Part shown: in pieces, positions 6,987 through 14,605 of the stretch
How positions within the stretch are numbered: the first letter of the stretch is position 1
How the letters are laid out: every line of letters starts with the position of its first letter
Assembly (NCBI RefSeq): GCF_964253035.1
Contig: NZ_CAXUQL020000001.1
Coordinates: 6,758,001 to 6,822,000, forward strand
Length of the DNA stretch: 64,000 nt
DNA from: Pseudorhodoferax sp032153935
GTDB lineage: Bacteria > Pseudomonadota > Gammaproteobacteria > Burkholderiales > Burkholderiaceae_C
Direction of reading: 5' to 3'
Translations under genes and position numbers: made by a program
Notes under the pieces: generated by a model
Databases searched by the model: none
What the model saw: only the letters and a program-made list of their open reading frames with translations
What the model was told of the DNA's origin: nothing

Positions 6987-9338
6987 TTGCAGCAACCCGA
7001 CCCGGCCCTCGACGCCCCGGCCCCGCAGCGGCAGGTCGCGGGGGTACTGGCCGCTGCAGAGCGCGCCCGCCGCGCGCAGCGCCACCTGGAAGCCGCAGAG
7101 CACTACGAGCAGGCGGCGTTGCGGGCCAAGGACCAGGGCTGGCTGCCCGACGAAGCGCTGGCGCACGAAGGCGCGGCCGAGTGCCTCGCCGTGCTCGGTC
7201 TGGCCACGGCCAGCGAGGCGCACTGGCGCCTGGCCCATGCGGCCTACGCACGCTGCGGTGCCAACGACAAACTGCGCGCGCTGGAGCAGGCCCACGCCTT
7301 CCTGCTGCCCGGCGCGGCGCAGGATGCCCGCCTGGTCGACGAGCTGCGGCGCGAGATCCGCGAGCGCCAGGAGGCCGAGCGCCAGAGCGCGCGCGTTCAG
7401 GCCGCGCTGGCCGAGAGCGAGCAGCGCTTTCGCCGCATGGCCGACGCCACGCCCGACGTGATCTGGATCACCGAGCTGGTGCCCGAGCGCGTGGTCTACG
7501 TGAGCCCGAGCTTCGAACGCGTCTGGGGCCGTACGGCCGAGGAGCTGTACCGCGATCCGCGGGTGTGGACGGCCGGCATCCACGACGAAGACCGCGCCAC
7601 CGTGGAGCACGCCTTCGTCGCCTGGATCGAAAGCGGCGCCGACCGGGCCTGGAATGCCGAGTTCCGCGTGGTCCAGCCCGGCGGCGCCGTGCGCTGGATC
7701 CACGACCGCGGCGTGATGATCTCCGACGACAAGGTCGGCCGCGTGACCGGCATCGCCACCGACATCACCGAACGCAAACAGGCCGAGGCCGCGTTGCGCA
7801 CCTCCGAGAGCCGCTTCGCGCTGGCTGCCGCGGGCTCCAACGACGGCATCTTCGACTGGGACATCCCGAACGACCGCATGTACCTGTCCGAGCGCGCGCA
7901 GCGCCTGTACGGCCTGGAGCCCGGCCCCGAGGTGCGCCGCCGCGAGGACTGGGTGCAGATGCTGCGCCAGCACCCCGACGACGCGGCGCGCCGCACGGCT
8001 ACCTTGTGGGGCTACCTGGAAGGCCGGCTGCCGGCCTACGACGGCGAATACCGCATCCTGCACGCCGACGGCCTGTACCGCTGGGTGCGGATCCAGGGCC
8101 TGTGCGTGCGCGACGCGGGCGGCCGGCCCACGCGCATGGCTGGCTCCATCAGCGACATCGACCCGCACAAGCGCGCCGAGGCCGCGCTGCGCCAGACCCA
8201 GCGGCTCGAGGCCGTGGGCACGTTGGCCGGCGGCATCGCGCACGACTTCAACAACATCCTGGGCGCGGTGCTGGGCTTCGGCGAAATGGCCCAGCGCGGC
8301 ACGCGCGCCGGCAGCCGCGCGCGCCGCGACATCGACTTCATCATGACCGCGGCCGAGCGCGGCCGCGCGTTGGTCGAGCGCATCCTGGCCTTTAGCCGCA
8401 GCGGGCTGATCGAGCGCGTGCCCGTGCACATCGAGCACGTGACGCAGGAGACGCTGCAGCTGATGTCCGCTGCCATCCCGGCCGAGGTGCAGTGCACGCA
8501 GCAGCTGGCCACCGGCCGCGCCGCCAGCCTGGGCGACGCCACGCAATGGCACCAGGTGGTCATGAACCTCGTGACCAACGCGCTGCAGGCCATGCCGGAG
8601 GGCGGTGCGCTGCGCGTGGCGCTCACGCTGCAGACCCTGGACCGGCCGCGCGTGGCCACCACCGGCCAGCTGCCCCCGGGCGAATACCTGGTGCTAGAGG
8701 TGGCCGACACCGGCGCCGGCATCGCGCCCGAGCACCTGGCGCGCATCTTCGACCCCTTCTTCACCACGCGTGAGGCCGGCTCGGGCACGGGCCTGGGCCT
8801 GTCGCTCGTGCACGGCATCGTGGCCGAGTTCGGCGGCGCGGTCGAGGTGCGCACCGAGCCCGGTACCGGCAGCTGTTTCGGCGTCTGGCTGCCGCGCACG
8901 GGCGATGCAGCGCCACCGGCAGACAGCGCGCCGGCACCGCTGCCACGCGGCCGCCACGAACAGATCCTCGTGGTGGACGACGAGGACGCGCTGCTGCGCC
9001 TGGCCACGCAGCGCCTGGCCGACCTGGGCTACGTGCCCGTGGGATTCCGCTCCGGAGCCGAGGCACTGGCGGCGTTCGCGGCGCACCCCGAGCGCTTCGA
9101 TGCGGTGCTGACCGACGAGCGCATGCCCGGCCTGTCGGGCACCGAGCTCGTGCGCGCGCTGCACGCGCTGCGGCCCGGCATCCCGATCCTGGTGTTGACC
9201 GGCTACACCGATGCGGACCGGGTGCAGCGCGCACGCGCCGCTGGCGCGAACGCGGTGCTGGGCAAGCCCCTGGCCGAACAGGATCTGGCGCGGGCCCTGG
9301 CGCGCGTGCTGGCGGACGCGGCGGGCCGGCCGCACTGA
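6987..9338 (+). CDS. PAS-PAS hybrid sensor histidine kinase with TPR-like N terminus and C-terminal receiver
   Basis: Cytoplasmic protein of 783 residues with no membrane segments. Order: a helical TPR-like segment (about 15-115), two PAS/PAC modules (about 145-265 and 270-395, the first ending in DITERKQAEAAL), a HisKA dimerisation domain with His419 in GGIAHDFNNILG, and a HATPase domain (ADTGAGIAPEHLARIFDPFF, then GTGLGLSLVHGIV). A receiver follows at about 655-778, with VVDDED, Asp710 in VLTDERMPG, LTGY and LGKPLAE. The start is TTG at 6987 after GGCAGG, since no ATG occurs before residue 150. The segment AAYARCGANDKLRALEQ resembles the tail of the TPR region in large AAA/STAND-GAF kinases. 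A TATGAT at 6916-6921 is a possible -10. Confidence 0.88.
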   Translation: MQQPDPALDAPAPQRQVAGVLAAAERARRAQRHLEAAEHYEQAALRAKDQGWLPDEALAHEGAAECLAVLGLATASEAHWRLAHAAYARCGANDKLRALEQAHAFLLPGAAQDARLVDELRREIRERQEAERQSARVQAALAESEQRFRRMADATPDVIWITELVPERVVYVSPSFERVWGRTAEELYRDPRVWTAGIHDEDRATVEHAFVAWIESGADRAWNAEFRVVQPGGAVRWIHDRGVMISDDKVGRVTGIATDITERKQAEAALRTSESRFALAAAGSNDGIFDWDIPNDRMYLSERAQRLYGLEPGPEVRRREDWVQMLRQHPDDAARRTATLWGYLEGRLPAYDGEYRILHADGLYRWVRIQGLCVRDAGGRPTRMAGSISDIDPHKRAEAALRQTQRLEAVGTLAGGIAHDFNNILGAVLGFGEMAQRGTRAGSRARRDIDFIMTAAERGRALVERILAFSRSGLIERVPVHIEHVTQETLQLMSAAIPAEVQCTQQLATGRAASLGDATQWHQVVMNLVTNALQAMPEGGALRVALTLQTLDRPRVATTGQLPPGEYLVLEVADTGAGIAPEHLARIFDPFFTTREAGSGTGLGLSLVHGIVAEFGGAVEVRTEPGTGSCFGVWLPRTGDAAPPADSAPAPLPRGRHEQILVVDDEDALLRLATQRLADLGYVPVGFRSGAEALAAFAAHPERFDAVLTDERMPGLSGTELVRALHALRPGIPILVLTGYTDADRVQRARAAGANAVLGKPLAEQDLARALARVLADAAGRPH

Positions 9339-9345
9339 GGGGGCG

Positions 9346-9753
9346 TCAGGGCAAGGCGGCGCGCACGGCCTGCAGGAGTTCGTCACGGGCCAGCGGCTTG
9401 GCCAGTGCAGCCGCGATGCCATGCAGGCCCAGCGCCGCCCCGCCGCGCCCGAAGCGCGCGGACAGCAGGATCAGCGGCCCGGCATGCGCCGCGCGCACGC
9501 TGCGCACCAGCATGGGCACGCTGCGCGGTCCTGCCACGTCGGCGATCACGAGGTCGAAGGCCTGGCCCGCGAGGCCAGCCGCCCTGGCCTCGGTGGCGCG
9601 GTAGCCCGCGTCATCCAGCCAGCGCAGGAGCAGCTGGCGCATGAGGTCGTCCGATTCGACGACGGCAATCCTGAACGGTGGCGGCAATCGCAGTCCCTTG
9701 GCCCTTTCCGTCGGCCGGCGCGCTGCTGCCGACGCGCCGACCGCCGCCCCCAT
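9346..9753 (-). CDS. Stand-alone receiver domain protein
   Basis: A single CheY-like receiver with no output domain. Key positions are present: acidic VVESDD, phosphoacceptor Asp in FDLVIADVAG, Ser in LILLSARF and Lys in ALAKPLA. The ATG at 9753 gives 135 residues. A TTG at 9687 with AAGGGA upstream would give 113 residues and starts right at the domain, so the true start is uncertain. It is convergent with the hybrid kinase (7 bases between stops) and divergent from the OmpR-type regulator. It may be a phosphate shuttle or sink for the kinase (inference). Confidence 0.75.
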   Translation of the reverse strand: MGAAVGASAAARRPTERAKGLRLPPPFRIAVVESDDLMRQLLLRWLDDAGYRATEARAAGLAGQAFDLVIADVAGPRSVPMLVRSVRAAHAGPLILLSARFGRGGAALGLHGIAAALAKPLARDELLQAVRAALP

Positions 9754-9798
9754 TACAGCGGCGCGTGCAGCGGCTCCAATGTCCGTGGACGGTCGTCG

Positions 9799-9814
9799 TG
9801 TGTCATCTGACACA
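9799..9814. promoter_or_regulatory. 7-bp palindrome sharing its core with 6123-6144
   Basis: TGTGTCA and TGACACA flank TC. The 12 bases TGTCATCTGACA are identical to the centre of the palindrome upstream of the NarL-type gene at 6233. The site lies in the divergent region between the lone receiver and the OmpR-type regulator, 117 bases before the latter's ATG. Confidence 0.62.
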
Positions 9815-9898
9815 GGCCGGCCTGCCGCCTGCGGCTTACACGAAGCCGACATCCCGGCGCGGCGCTGCCTGCGTGACACGCCGCACGACACATATGTC

Positions 9899-9904
9899 TA
9901 CACT
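9899..9904 (+). promoter_or_regulatory. Putative -10 of the OmpR-type regulator
   Basis: TACACT followed by GCCGCG, about 28 bases before the ATG at 9932. A GTGACA near 9872 is 20 bases upstream, which is long for a -35, so the pair is tentative. Confidence 0.3.
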
Positions 9905-9931
9905 GCCGCGTCCCGACCAACCCGCTGCTCC

Positions 9932-10687
9932 ATGCACAGCCTGTCTCCGCACACCGGCGCGCCGACTCCAGCCCATGTGCTGGCCGTCGACGACGACCCG
10001 TCGGTGCGCGAGCTGATCAGCACATACCTGGGCGACCACGACCTGCGCGTGACCGCGGTCGCGCGCGAGGCCGAGATGCGCGCGGTGCTGGAACGCGAGG
10101 CCGTGCAGCTGGTGCTGCTGGACCTGCGCCTGAAGGGCGAGGACGGGCTGGCCATCGCGCGCGATCTGCGCGCGCGCTCCAAGCTGCCCATCATCATCCT
10201 GACCGGACGCACCGAGGAGGCCGACCGCGTCATGGGCCTGGAGCTGGGTGCCGACGACTACCTGACCAAGCCCTTCTCGCCGCGCGAGCTGCTGGCGCGC
10301 ATCCGCGCGCTGCTGCGGCGCACGCAGATGCACGCCACGCTGGCCGAGACCGTGGCCAGTGTGCGCGCCTACCACTTCGAGGGCTGGACGCTGAGCCTGC
10401 GCCTGCGCCGCCTCAACGACCCGGCCGGCCGGCCCGTGGAGCTGCGCAACAGCGAGTTCAACCTGCTGCTGGCCTTCCTCTCGGCGCCGCAGCGTGTCCT
10501 CACGCGCGAGCAGCTGCTGGACCTTTCGCGCCTGCACAACGCCGAGGTCTACGACCGCTCCATCGACGTGCAGGTCGGCCGGCTGCGGCGCAAGATCGAG
10601 GCCGACCCGCGCAGGCCGCGGTTGATCGTGACCGAGCGGCATGCGGGCTACCTGTTCGCGGCCGAGGTCCAGGCACTGCGCGACTGA
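9932..10687 (+). CDS. OmpR/PhoB-type response regulator
   Basis: Protein of 251 residues: receiver (about 14-130) and winged-helix DNA-binding domain (about 150-245). The receiver has VDDDPS, phosphoacceptor Asp64 in LVLLDLRLKGEDG, Thr in IIILTGRT and Lys in DDYLTKPFSPREL. The effector has ELRNSEFNLLLAFLSAPQRVL and YDRSIDVQVGRLRRKIE, followed by the wing AGYLFAAEV. ATG 9932 is chosen because the frame upstream is unlike coding sequence and contains the likely promoter. No histidine kinase is paired in tandem; the nearest kinase is the hybrid at 6987-9338. Resembles the subfamily around OmpR/MtrA, but the regulon is unknown. Confidence 0.92.
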   Translation: MHSLSPHTGAPTPAHVLAVDDDPSVRELISTYLGDHDLRVTAVAREAEMRAVLEREAVQLVLLDLRLKGEDGLAIARDLRARSKLPIIILTGRTEEADRVMGLELGADDYLTKPFSPRELLARIRALLRRTQMHATLAETVASVRAYHFEGWTLSLRLRRLNDPAGRPVELRNSEFNLLLAFLSAPQRVLTREQLLDLSRLHNAEVYDRSIDVQVGRLRRKIEADPRRPRLIVTERHAGYLFAAEVQALRD

Positions 10688-10785
10688 GCCCGGCTACCCC
10701 TTTTGACGGGGGTGGCGCCGGCCCCTTCACGGCATCCCTTGCCGTGCGGCCCCACCCACACTGGCGGCATCGCCGAGGAGCCGCC

Positions 10786-11919
10786 ATGAAAGCCGTGATC
10801 TGCGCTTACGGGCGCACCCCCTTCCACTTCGCGCGCAAGGGCCGGCTGGCCGGTGTGCGGCCCGACACCCTGGCCGCACACCTGGTGGCCGCGCTGGTGC
10901 AGCGGCTGGACCTGGACCCGCTGCTGCTCGAGGACCTGGTGCTGGGCTGCGCCTACCCCGAGGCGGCGCAGGGCGGCAACCTGGCGCGCATGGTCGGCCT
11001 GCTCGCCGGCCTGCCGCAATCGGTCGGCGGCATGACGGTCAACCGCCTGGGCGGCTCCTCGATGCAGGCCGTGCACAGCGCAGCGGCGCAGATCGAGGCC
11101 GGCATGGGCGAGGCCTTCCTGTGCCTGGGCGTGGAGTCCATGAGCATGGTGCCGCTGGGCGGTCTCCACGGCTCGCCACACCCGCGCCTGCTGGCACGGG
11201 GCGATGCCACCATCGCCATGGGGCAGACGGCCGAAAACGTGGCCGAGCGCTGGCGCGTGGACCGGGCGGCGCAGGAGGACTTCGCGCTGCAGTCGCACCG
11301 CAAGGCCGCGAACGCACAGGCCTGCGGCCGGCTGGCCGAGGAGATCGTGCCGATCGCCGACGCCGACGGCGCCGCGGTGCAGCAAGACGGTTGCATCCGC
11401 GCGCAAGCCAGCCTGGAGGCGATGGCGGCGCTGCGGCCCGCCTTCCGCGACGGGGGATCGGTCACGGCCGCCACCGCCTCGCCGCCGACCGACGGCGCGG
11501 CCGCGCTGCTGGTGGCCAGCGACACCTTCGCAAGCCGCCACCGGCTGGCCCCGCTGGCGCGCATCCGCGCCTGCGCCAGCATCGGCGTGGACCCCGCCGT
11601 GATGGGCATCGGCCCCGTGCCGGCCACGCGCAAGGCGCTCAAGCGCGCAGGCATCGCGGTGGCCGACCTTGACGTGGTCGAACTGCACGAGTCCTTCGCG
11701 TCGCAGGCCCTCGCCTGCGCTCGCGAACTGGGCCTGGACCCGGCCCGCACCAACCTGGACGGCGGCGGCCTGGCCATCGGCCATCCTCTGGGCGCTTCGG
11801 GCGCGCGCATCGTGGGCAAGGCGGCGGCGCTGCTGCGTCGCACGGGCGGGCGCTACGCGCTGGCCACGCAGTGCGTCGCCGGCGGCCAGGGCATCGCCAC
11901 CATCCTCGAACGCGCGTGA
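10786..11919 (+). CDS. Thiolase-family protein (FadA-like) lacking the nucleophilic Cys
   Basis: Protein of 377 residues, full length for an acetyl-CoA acyltransferase and close in layout to FadA. Normally such enzymes cleave 3-ketoacyl-CoA with CoA using two Cys and a His. The second Cys region (YALATQCVAGGQGIA), the HESFASQ motif and GGGLAIGHPLGASGAR are intact. The nucleophile motif, NRLCGSSMQ in FadA, reads NRLGGSSMQ here: Gly89 (GGC) replaces Cys (TGC), one base apart. Thiolysis should therefore be lost unless this is a sequencing error. The frame is otherwise clean. ATG 10786 has CGAGGAG upstream. The phospholipase D gene begins 8 bases after its stop, so the two are cotranscribed. Confidence 0.88.
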   Translation: MKAVICAYGRTPFHFARKGRLAGVRPDTLAAHLVAALVQRLDLDPLLLEDLVLGCAYPEAAQGGNLARMVGLLAGLPQSVGGMTVNRLGGSSMQAVHSAAAQIEAGMGEAFLCLGVESMSMVPLGGLHGSPHPRLLARGDATIAMGQTAENVAERWRVDRAAQEDFALQSHRKAANAQACGRLAEEIVPIADADGAAVQQDGCIRAQASLEAMAALRPAFRDGGSVTAATASPPTDGAAALLVASDTFASRHRLAPLARIRACASIGVDPAVMGIGPVPATRKALKRAGIAVADLDVVELHESFASQALACARELGLDPARTNLDGGGLAIGHPLGASGARIVGKAAALLRRTGGRYALATQCVAGGQGIATILERA

Positions 11920-11927
11920 GGCCCGCC

Positions 11928-13460
11928 ATGCACACCCTCACCCGCTGGCTGTTTCCGTTGCTGGTCCTGCTGCTGCAGGCCTGCGCCGGCCTGGCGCCGC
12001 GCGCGCCGCTGCCCTACCAGGGCACACCGCCCGACGCGCAGCACTCCACGCTGGGCCGGCTCGCGCAGCAGGTGCCGGCGGCGGGCCTGTCGGGCCTGCG
12101 GCTGCTGCCCGACGGTGCCTTCGCGCTGGACGCCCGCCTGGCATTGGCGCAGCGGGCCGAACGCACGCTGGACCTGCAGTACTACCTGTTCCGCTGCGAC
12201 GCCATCGGCCTGGCCGTGCTGCAGGCACTGGCCCAGGCGGCCGAGCGCGGTGTGCGCGTGCGCCTGCTCGTGGACGACCTGCACGTGGACAACGATGACG
12301 CACGCTTCGCCGCCTTCGCGGCGCATCGCAATGTGCAGGTGCGCCTGTTCAACCCGTTGCCGGCGCGCGGGGGCGGCGTGCTGTCACGCCTGGTGCGCTC
12401 GCTGCCCGACCTGCGCCGCATCAACCACCGCATGCACAACAAGCTGTTCATCGCCGACAACAGCCTGTCGGTCTCGGGCGGCCGCAACATCGGCCGCGAA
12501 TACTTCATGCAGGACGAGGACGCCAACTTCATCGACATGGACATCCTGGCGCTGGGGCCGGTGGTGCAGCAGCAGTCGGCCTCGTTCGACCGCTACTGGA
12601 ACAGCGCGCACGCCTACCCGATCGCCGCACTCGTGCGCACGGCTGCGGCCGCGCCGCTGCCGCCCGCCCGCCCGGACCTGCTGGCGCCCGCGCATGCCGA
12701 GGACGCGCTGGGCCGCCCCCTGCTTTCGCAGCAACTGGCCGCCGGCCGGCTGGACCTGCTCTGGGCGCCCGCCCGCGTCGTCGCCGACCTGCCCGACAAG
12801 ATCGCGCGGCCCGACATGGCCCAGCGCTTCGCCGGCAGCGTCACCGCGCACACGCTGGACCTGATCGGCGGCGCGCAGCGGCGCGTGCTGATCATCTGCC
12901 CCTACTTCATCCCGGGCGAGGTCGGGCTGGAACTCATGCGCGACGCGCAGCGGCGCAGCGTGCGCACCACGCTGCTGACCAACTCCTTCGGCGCCACCGA
13001 CGAAGCCCCGGTGCACTTCGCCTACGCCGGCTACCGGCGCGAGGTGCTGCGCCTGGGCGTGGAGGTCTACGAGCTGGGACCCGACATCGCGCGGCGGCTC
13101 AGGAAGCTCGGCAACTTCGGCCGCTCGCAGGGCCGCCTGCACGCCAAGATGGCCATCGTCGACGAGACGCACATGTTCATCGGCTCGATGAACATGGACG
13201 AACGCTCGGCCAGCGTGAACACCGAGGTGGGCCTGCTGATCGACAGCCCGGCGCTGGTGCAGGACTTCCGCCGGCTCATGGACGGCGAGCACTTCCGCAG
13301 CGCCTACCGGCTGCGCCTGGGCGAGAACGACCGGCTGCAATGGATCGACCGCGACGACGCGGGCCGCGAGGAGGTGCTGGACGCGGAGCCCGGCCTGCAT
13401 CCCTGGCTGCGGCTCAAGCGCTGGCTGCTGACGCCGATCCTGCCCGAGGATCTGCTGTGA
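11928..13460 (+). CDS. Phospholipase D-family lipoprotein, cardiolipin synthase (ClsC-like)
   Basis: Protein of 510 residues with two PLD active-site motifs: HNKLFIADNSLSVSGGRNIG (about residue 168) and HAKMAIVDETHMFIGSMNMD (about residue 405). These are the HxKxxxxD signatures of phosphatidyltransferases. The N terminus is a short hydrophobic stretch ending LLLQACAG, a lipobox, so it is probably a lipoprotein. Length and motif spacing fit ClsC/YmdC, which makes cardiolipin from phosphatidylglycerol and phosphatidylethanolamine; a PLD-type hydrolase is the alternative. It is coupled to the thiolase gene upstream and followed by a strong hairpin shared with ssrA. Confidence 0.85.
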   Translation: MHTLTRWLFPLLVLLLQACAGLAPRAPLPYQGTPPDAQHSTLGRLAQQVPAAGLSGLRLLPDGAFALDARLALAQRAERTLDLQYYLFRCDAIGLAVLQALAQAAERGVRVRLLVDDLHVDNDDARFAAFAAHRNVQVRLFNPLPARGGGVLSRLVRSLPDLRRINHRMHNKLFIADNSLSVSGGRNIGREYFMQDEDANFIDMDILALGPVVQQQSASFDRYWNSAHAYPIAALVRTAAAAPLPPARPDLLAPAHAEDALGRPLLSQQLAAGRLDLLWAPARVVADLPDKIARPDMAQRFAGSVTAHTLDLIGGAQRRVLIICPYFIPGEVGLELMRDAQRRSVRTTLLTNSFGATDEAPVHFAYAGYRREVLRLGVEVYELGPDIARRLRKLGNFGRSQGRLHAKMAIVDETHMFIGSMNMDERSASVNTEVGLLIDSPALVQDFRRLMDGEHFRSAYRLRLGENDRLQWIDRDDAGREEVLDAEPGLHPWLRLKRWLLTPILPEDLL

Positions 13461-13472
13461 GCGGTACACAAG

Positions 13473-13507
13473 AAAAAGGCGTCCACCGGATGCCGGTGGA
13501 CGCCTTT
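13473..13507 (-). terminator. Strong rho-independent terminator of ssrA (bidirectional)
   Basis: Perfect 15-bp stem AAAGGCGTCCACCGG / CCGGTGGACGCCTTT with loop ATG at 13475-13507. Read on the minus strand it follows the ssrA CCA end and is followed by a T run. On the plus strand it can also end the phospholipase D transcript. Confidence 0.9.
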
Positions 13508-13515
13508 GGGAGGTT

Positions 13516-13902
13516 TGGTGGAGCTGGGGGGATTTGAACCCCCGTCCGCAAGCCATCTTCGCGCAGATCTACATGTTTAGCGGTCTGTTTTAAGTCTCGC
13601 TTCCTGTGCCGCGCAGCCGCACGCTACACAGGACGCCAGTACCCTATTGTCTCGCCCCTGACCAAGGTACCCGGTCCGGAGCCAGCCGATGAAATTATCT
13701 TTACAGCCGGGAGCGCTCAACTTGCGTCAAGAACCCCTTGCCCAGCCCATCGGCCTGCTGTTGTAAAGCTCACTGGCAATTAAGCAGCGAGTGCGAAACG
13801 TTCGTCGTTTGCAGTTAGTTTGTTTGAATCTGTTTAACGAGCGCATTCAGCTCGACATGCACCACAGCGATTCCGAACCCACGTCGAAACCAATGCAGCC
13901 CC
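13516..13902 (-). ncRNA. ssrA: tmRNA (SsrA), tag peptide ANDERFALAA
   Basis: Transfer-messenger RNA that rescues stalled ribosomes and tags their products for proteolysis. The 5' end at about 13902 begins GGGGCTGCATTGGTTTCG. The 3' end carries a T-arm (GGGGTTCAAATCCCC-like) and ends CTCCACCA at 13516, so CCA is encoded. The tag frame at 13812-13780 reads GCA AAC GAC GAA CGT TTC GCA CTC GCT GCT TAA, giving ANDERFALAA, as in betaproteobacteria. About 387 nucleotides, one piece and not permuted. Its promoter lies in the end of gph and a strong terminator follows. The ends are read by eye. Confidence 0.96.
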
Positions 13903-13909
13903 AGAACTT

Positions 13910-14605
13910 CTATTTTAGGCTACTTGGCGCCATTGCAAGACCGGGCGCAAGATCCAGCACGGACAACAGGTCCATAGGCGCATCGATGGCGGCGTCTGCG
14001 TGCCACTCAGCGGTATCGACCGGGCCCAGGTAGCCGTAGCAGGCCGCCACAGTCAGCATGCCGGCCGCGCGGCCCGCCACGATGTCGCGCGCATCATCGC
14101 CCACATACATGCAGCTTGCCGGGTCGACCCCGAGCACACGGGCAGCTTCCAGCAGGGGTTCTGGATGCGGCTTGGTGTAGGCCGTGGTGTCGCCGCTCAC
14201 GAGCACCCCGCTGCTGACGAACAGCGCCATGCCGGCGGTCAACGGTCGTGAGAAGCGCGAGGGCTTGTTCGTGACGACGCCCCAGCGCAGGCCGCGCGCG
14301 CGCAGCTCTTCGACCAGGTCAGCGACGCCGTCGAAAGGCCGCGTGAGTTCGGTCAGCCGGCGTTCGTAGTTATGGAAGAACTCTTCGCGCAAGGCTGGAA
14401 AGTCCGGATGGTCCGGTGCCATGCCGAAGGCCACGCCCAGCATGCCGCGCGCACCCGCGCCTGCCATCGCGCGGTAGGCCGCCAGGCCAAGGGCGGGCAG
14501 GCCGCGGTCGGTGCGCAACTGGTCCGCCGCAGCACCCAGATCGCCCGCGCTGTCGACCAGCGTGCCGTCCAGATCGAACAGCACGGCCTTCAGTTCACGC
14601 GCCAT
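13910..14605 (-). CDS. gph: Phosphoglycolate phosphatase (HAD superfamily)
   Basis: Hydrolyses 2-phosphoglycolate, a product of DNA repair and photorespiration-like chemistry. The 231 residues show all HAD motifs: nucleophile VLFDLDGTLVDS at the N terminus, WGVVTNKPS as motif II, the Lys in AYTKPHPEPL and YVGDDARDIVAGRAAG as motif IV. The cap domain lies between residues 20 and 85. The start at 14605 overlaps the end of ubiG by 11 bases, so the two are translated from one message. Other HAD phosphatases share these motifs, but the ubiG-gph arrangement is common in proteobacteria and supports the call. Confidence 0.88.
   Translation of the reverse strand: MARELKAVLFDLDGTLVDSAGDLGAAADQLRTDRGLPALGLAAYRAMAGAGARGMLGVAFGMAPDHPDFPALREEFFHNYERRLTELTRPFDGVADLVEELRARGLRWGVVTNKPSRFSRPLTAGMALFVSSGVLVSGDTTAYTKPHPEPLLEAARVLGVDPASCMYVGDDARDIVAGRAAGMLTVAACYGYLGPVDTAEWHADAAIDAPMDLLSVLDLAPGLAMAPSSLK
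13912..13939 (-). promoter_or_regulatory. ssrA promoter inside the gph 3' end
   Basis: On the minus strand -10 TAAAAT (13917-13912) precedes the tmRNA 5' end by about ten bases. A -35-like TTGCAA (13938-13933, spacer 15) or CTTGCA (spacer 16) is upstream. Both lie within the last codons and stop of gph. Confidence 0.55.

Noticed and set aside
10729..10745. Small inverted repeat ACGGCA-TCCCT-TGCCGT upstream of the thiolase gene
   Set aside because: A six-base arm in GC-rich DNA with no T run or promoter context; likely chance.
13516..13540. tmRNA 3' end as an integration site for a genomic island
   Set aside because: ssrA is a common attachment site, but no duplicated end, integrase or foreign-looking genes are nearby.
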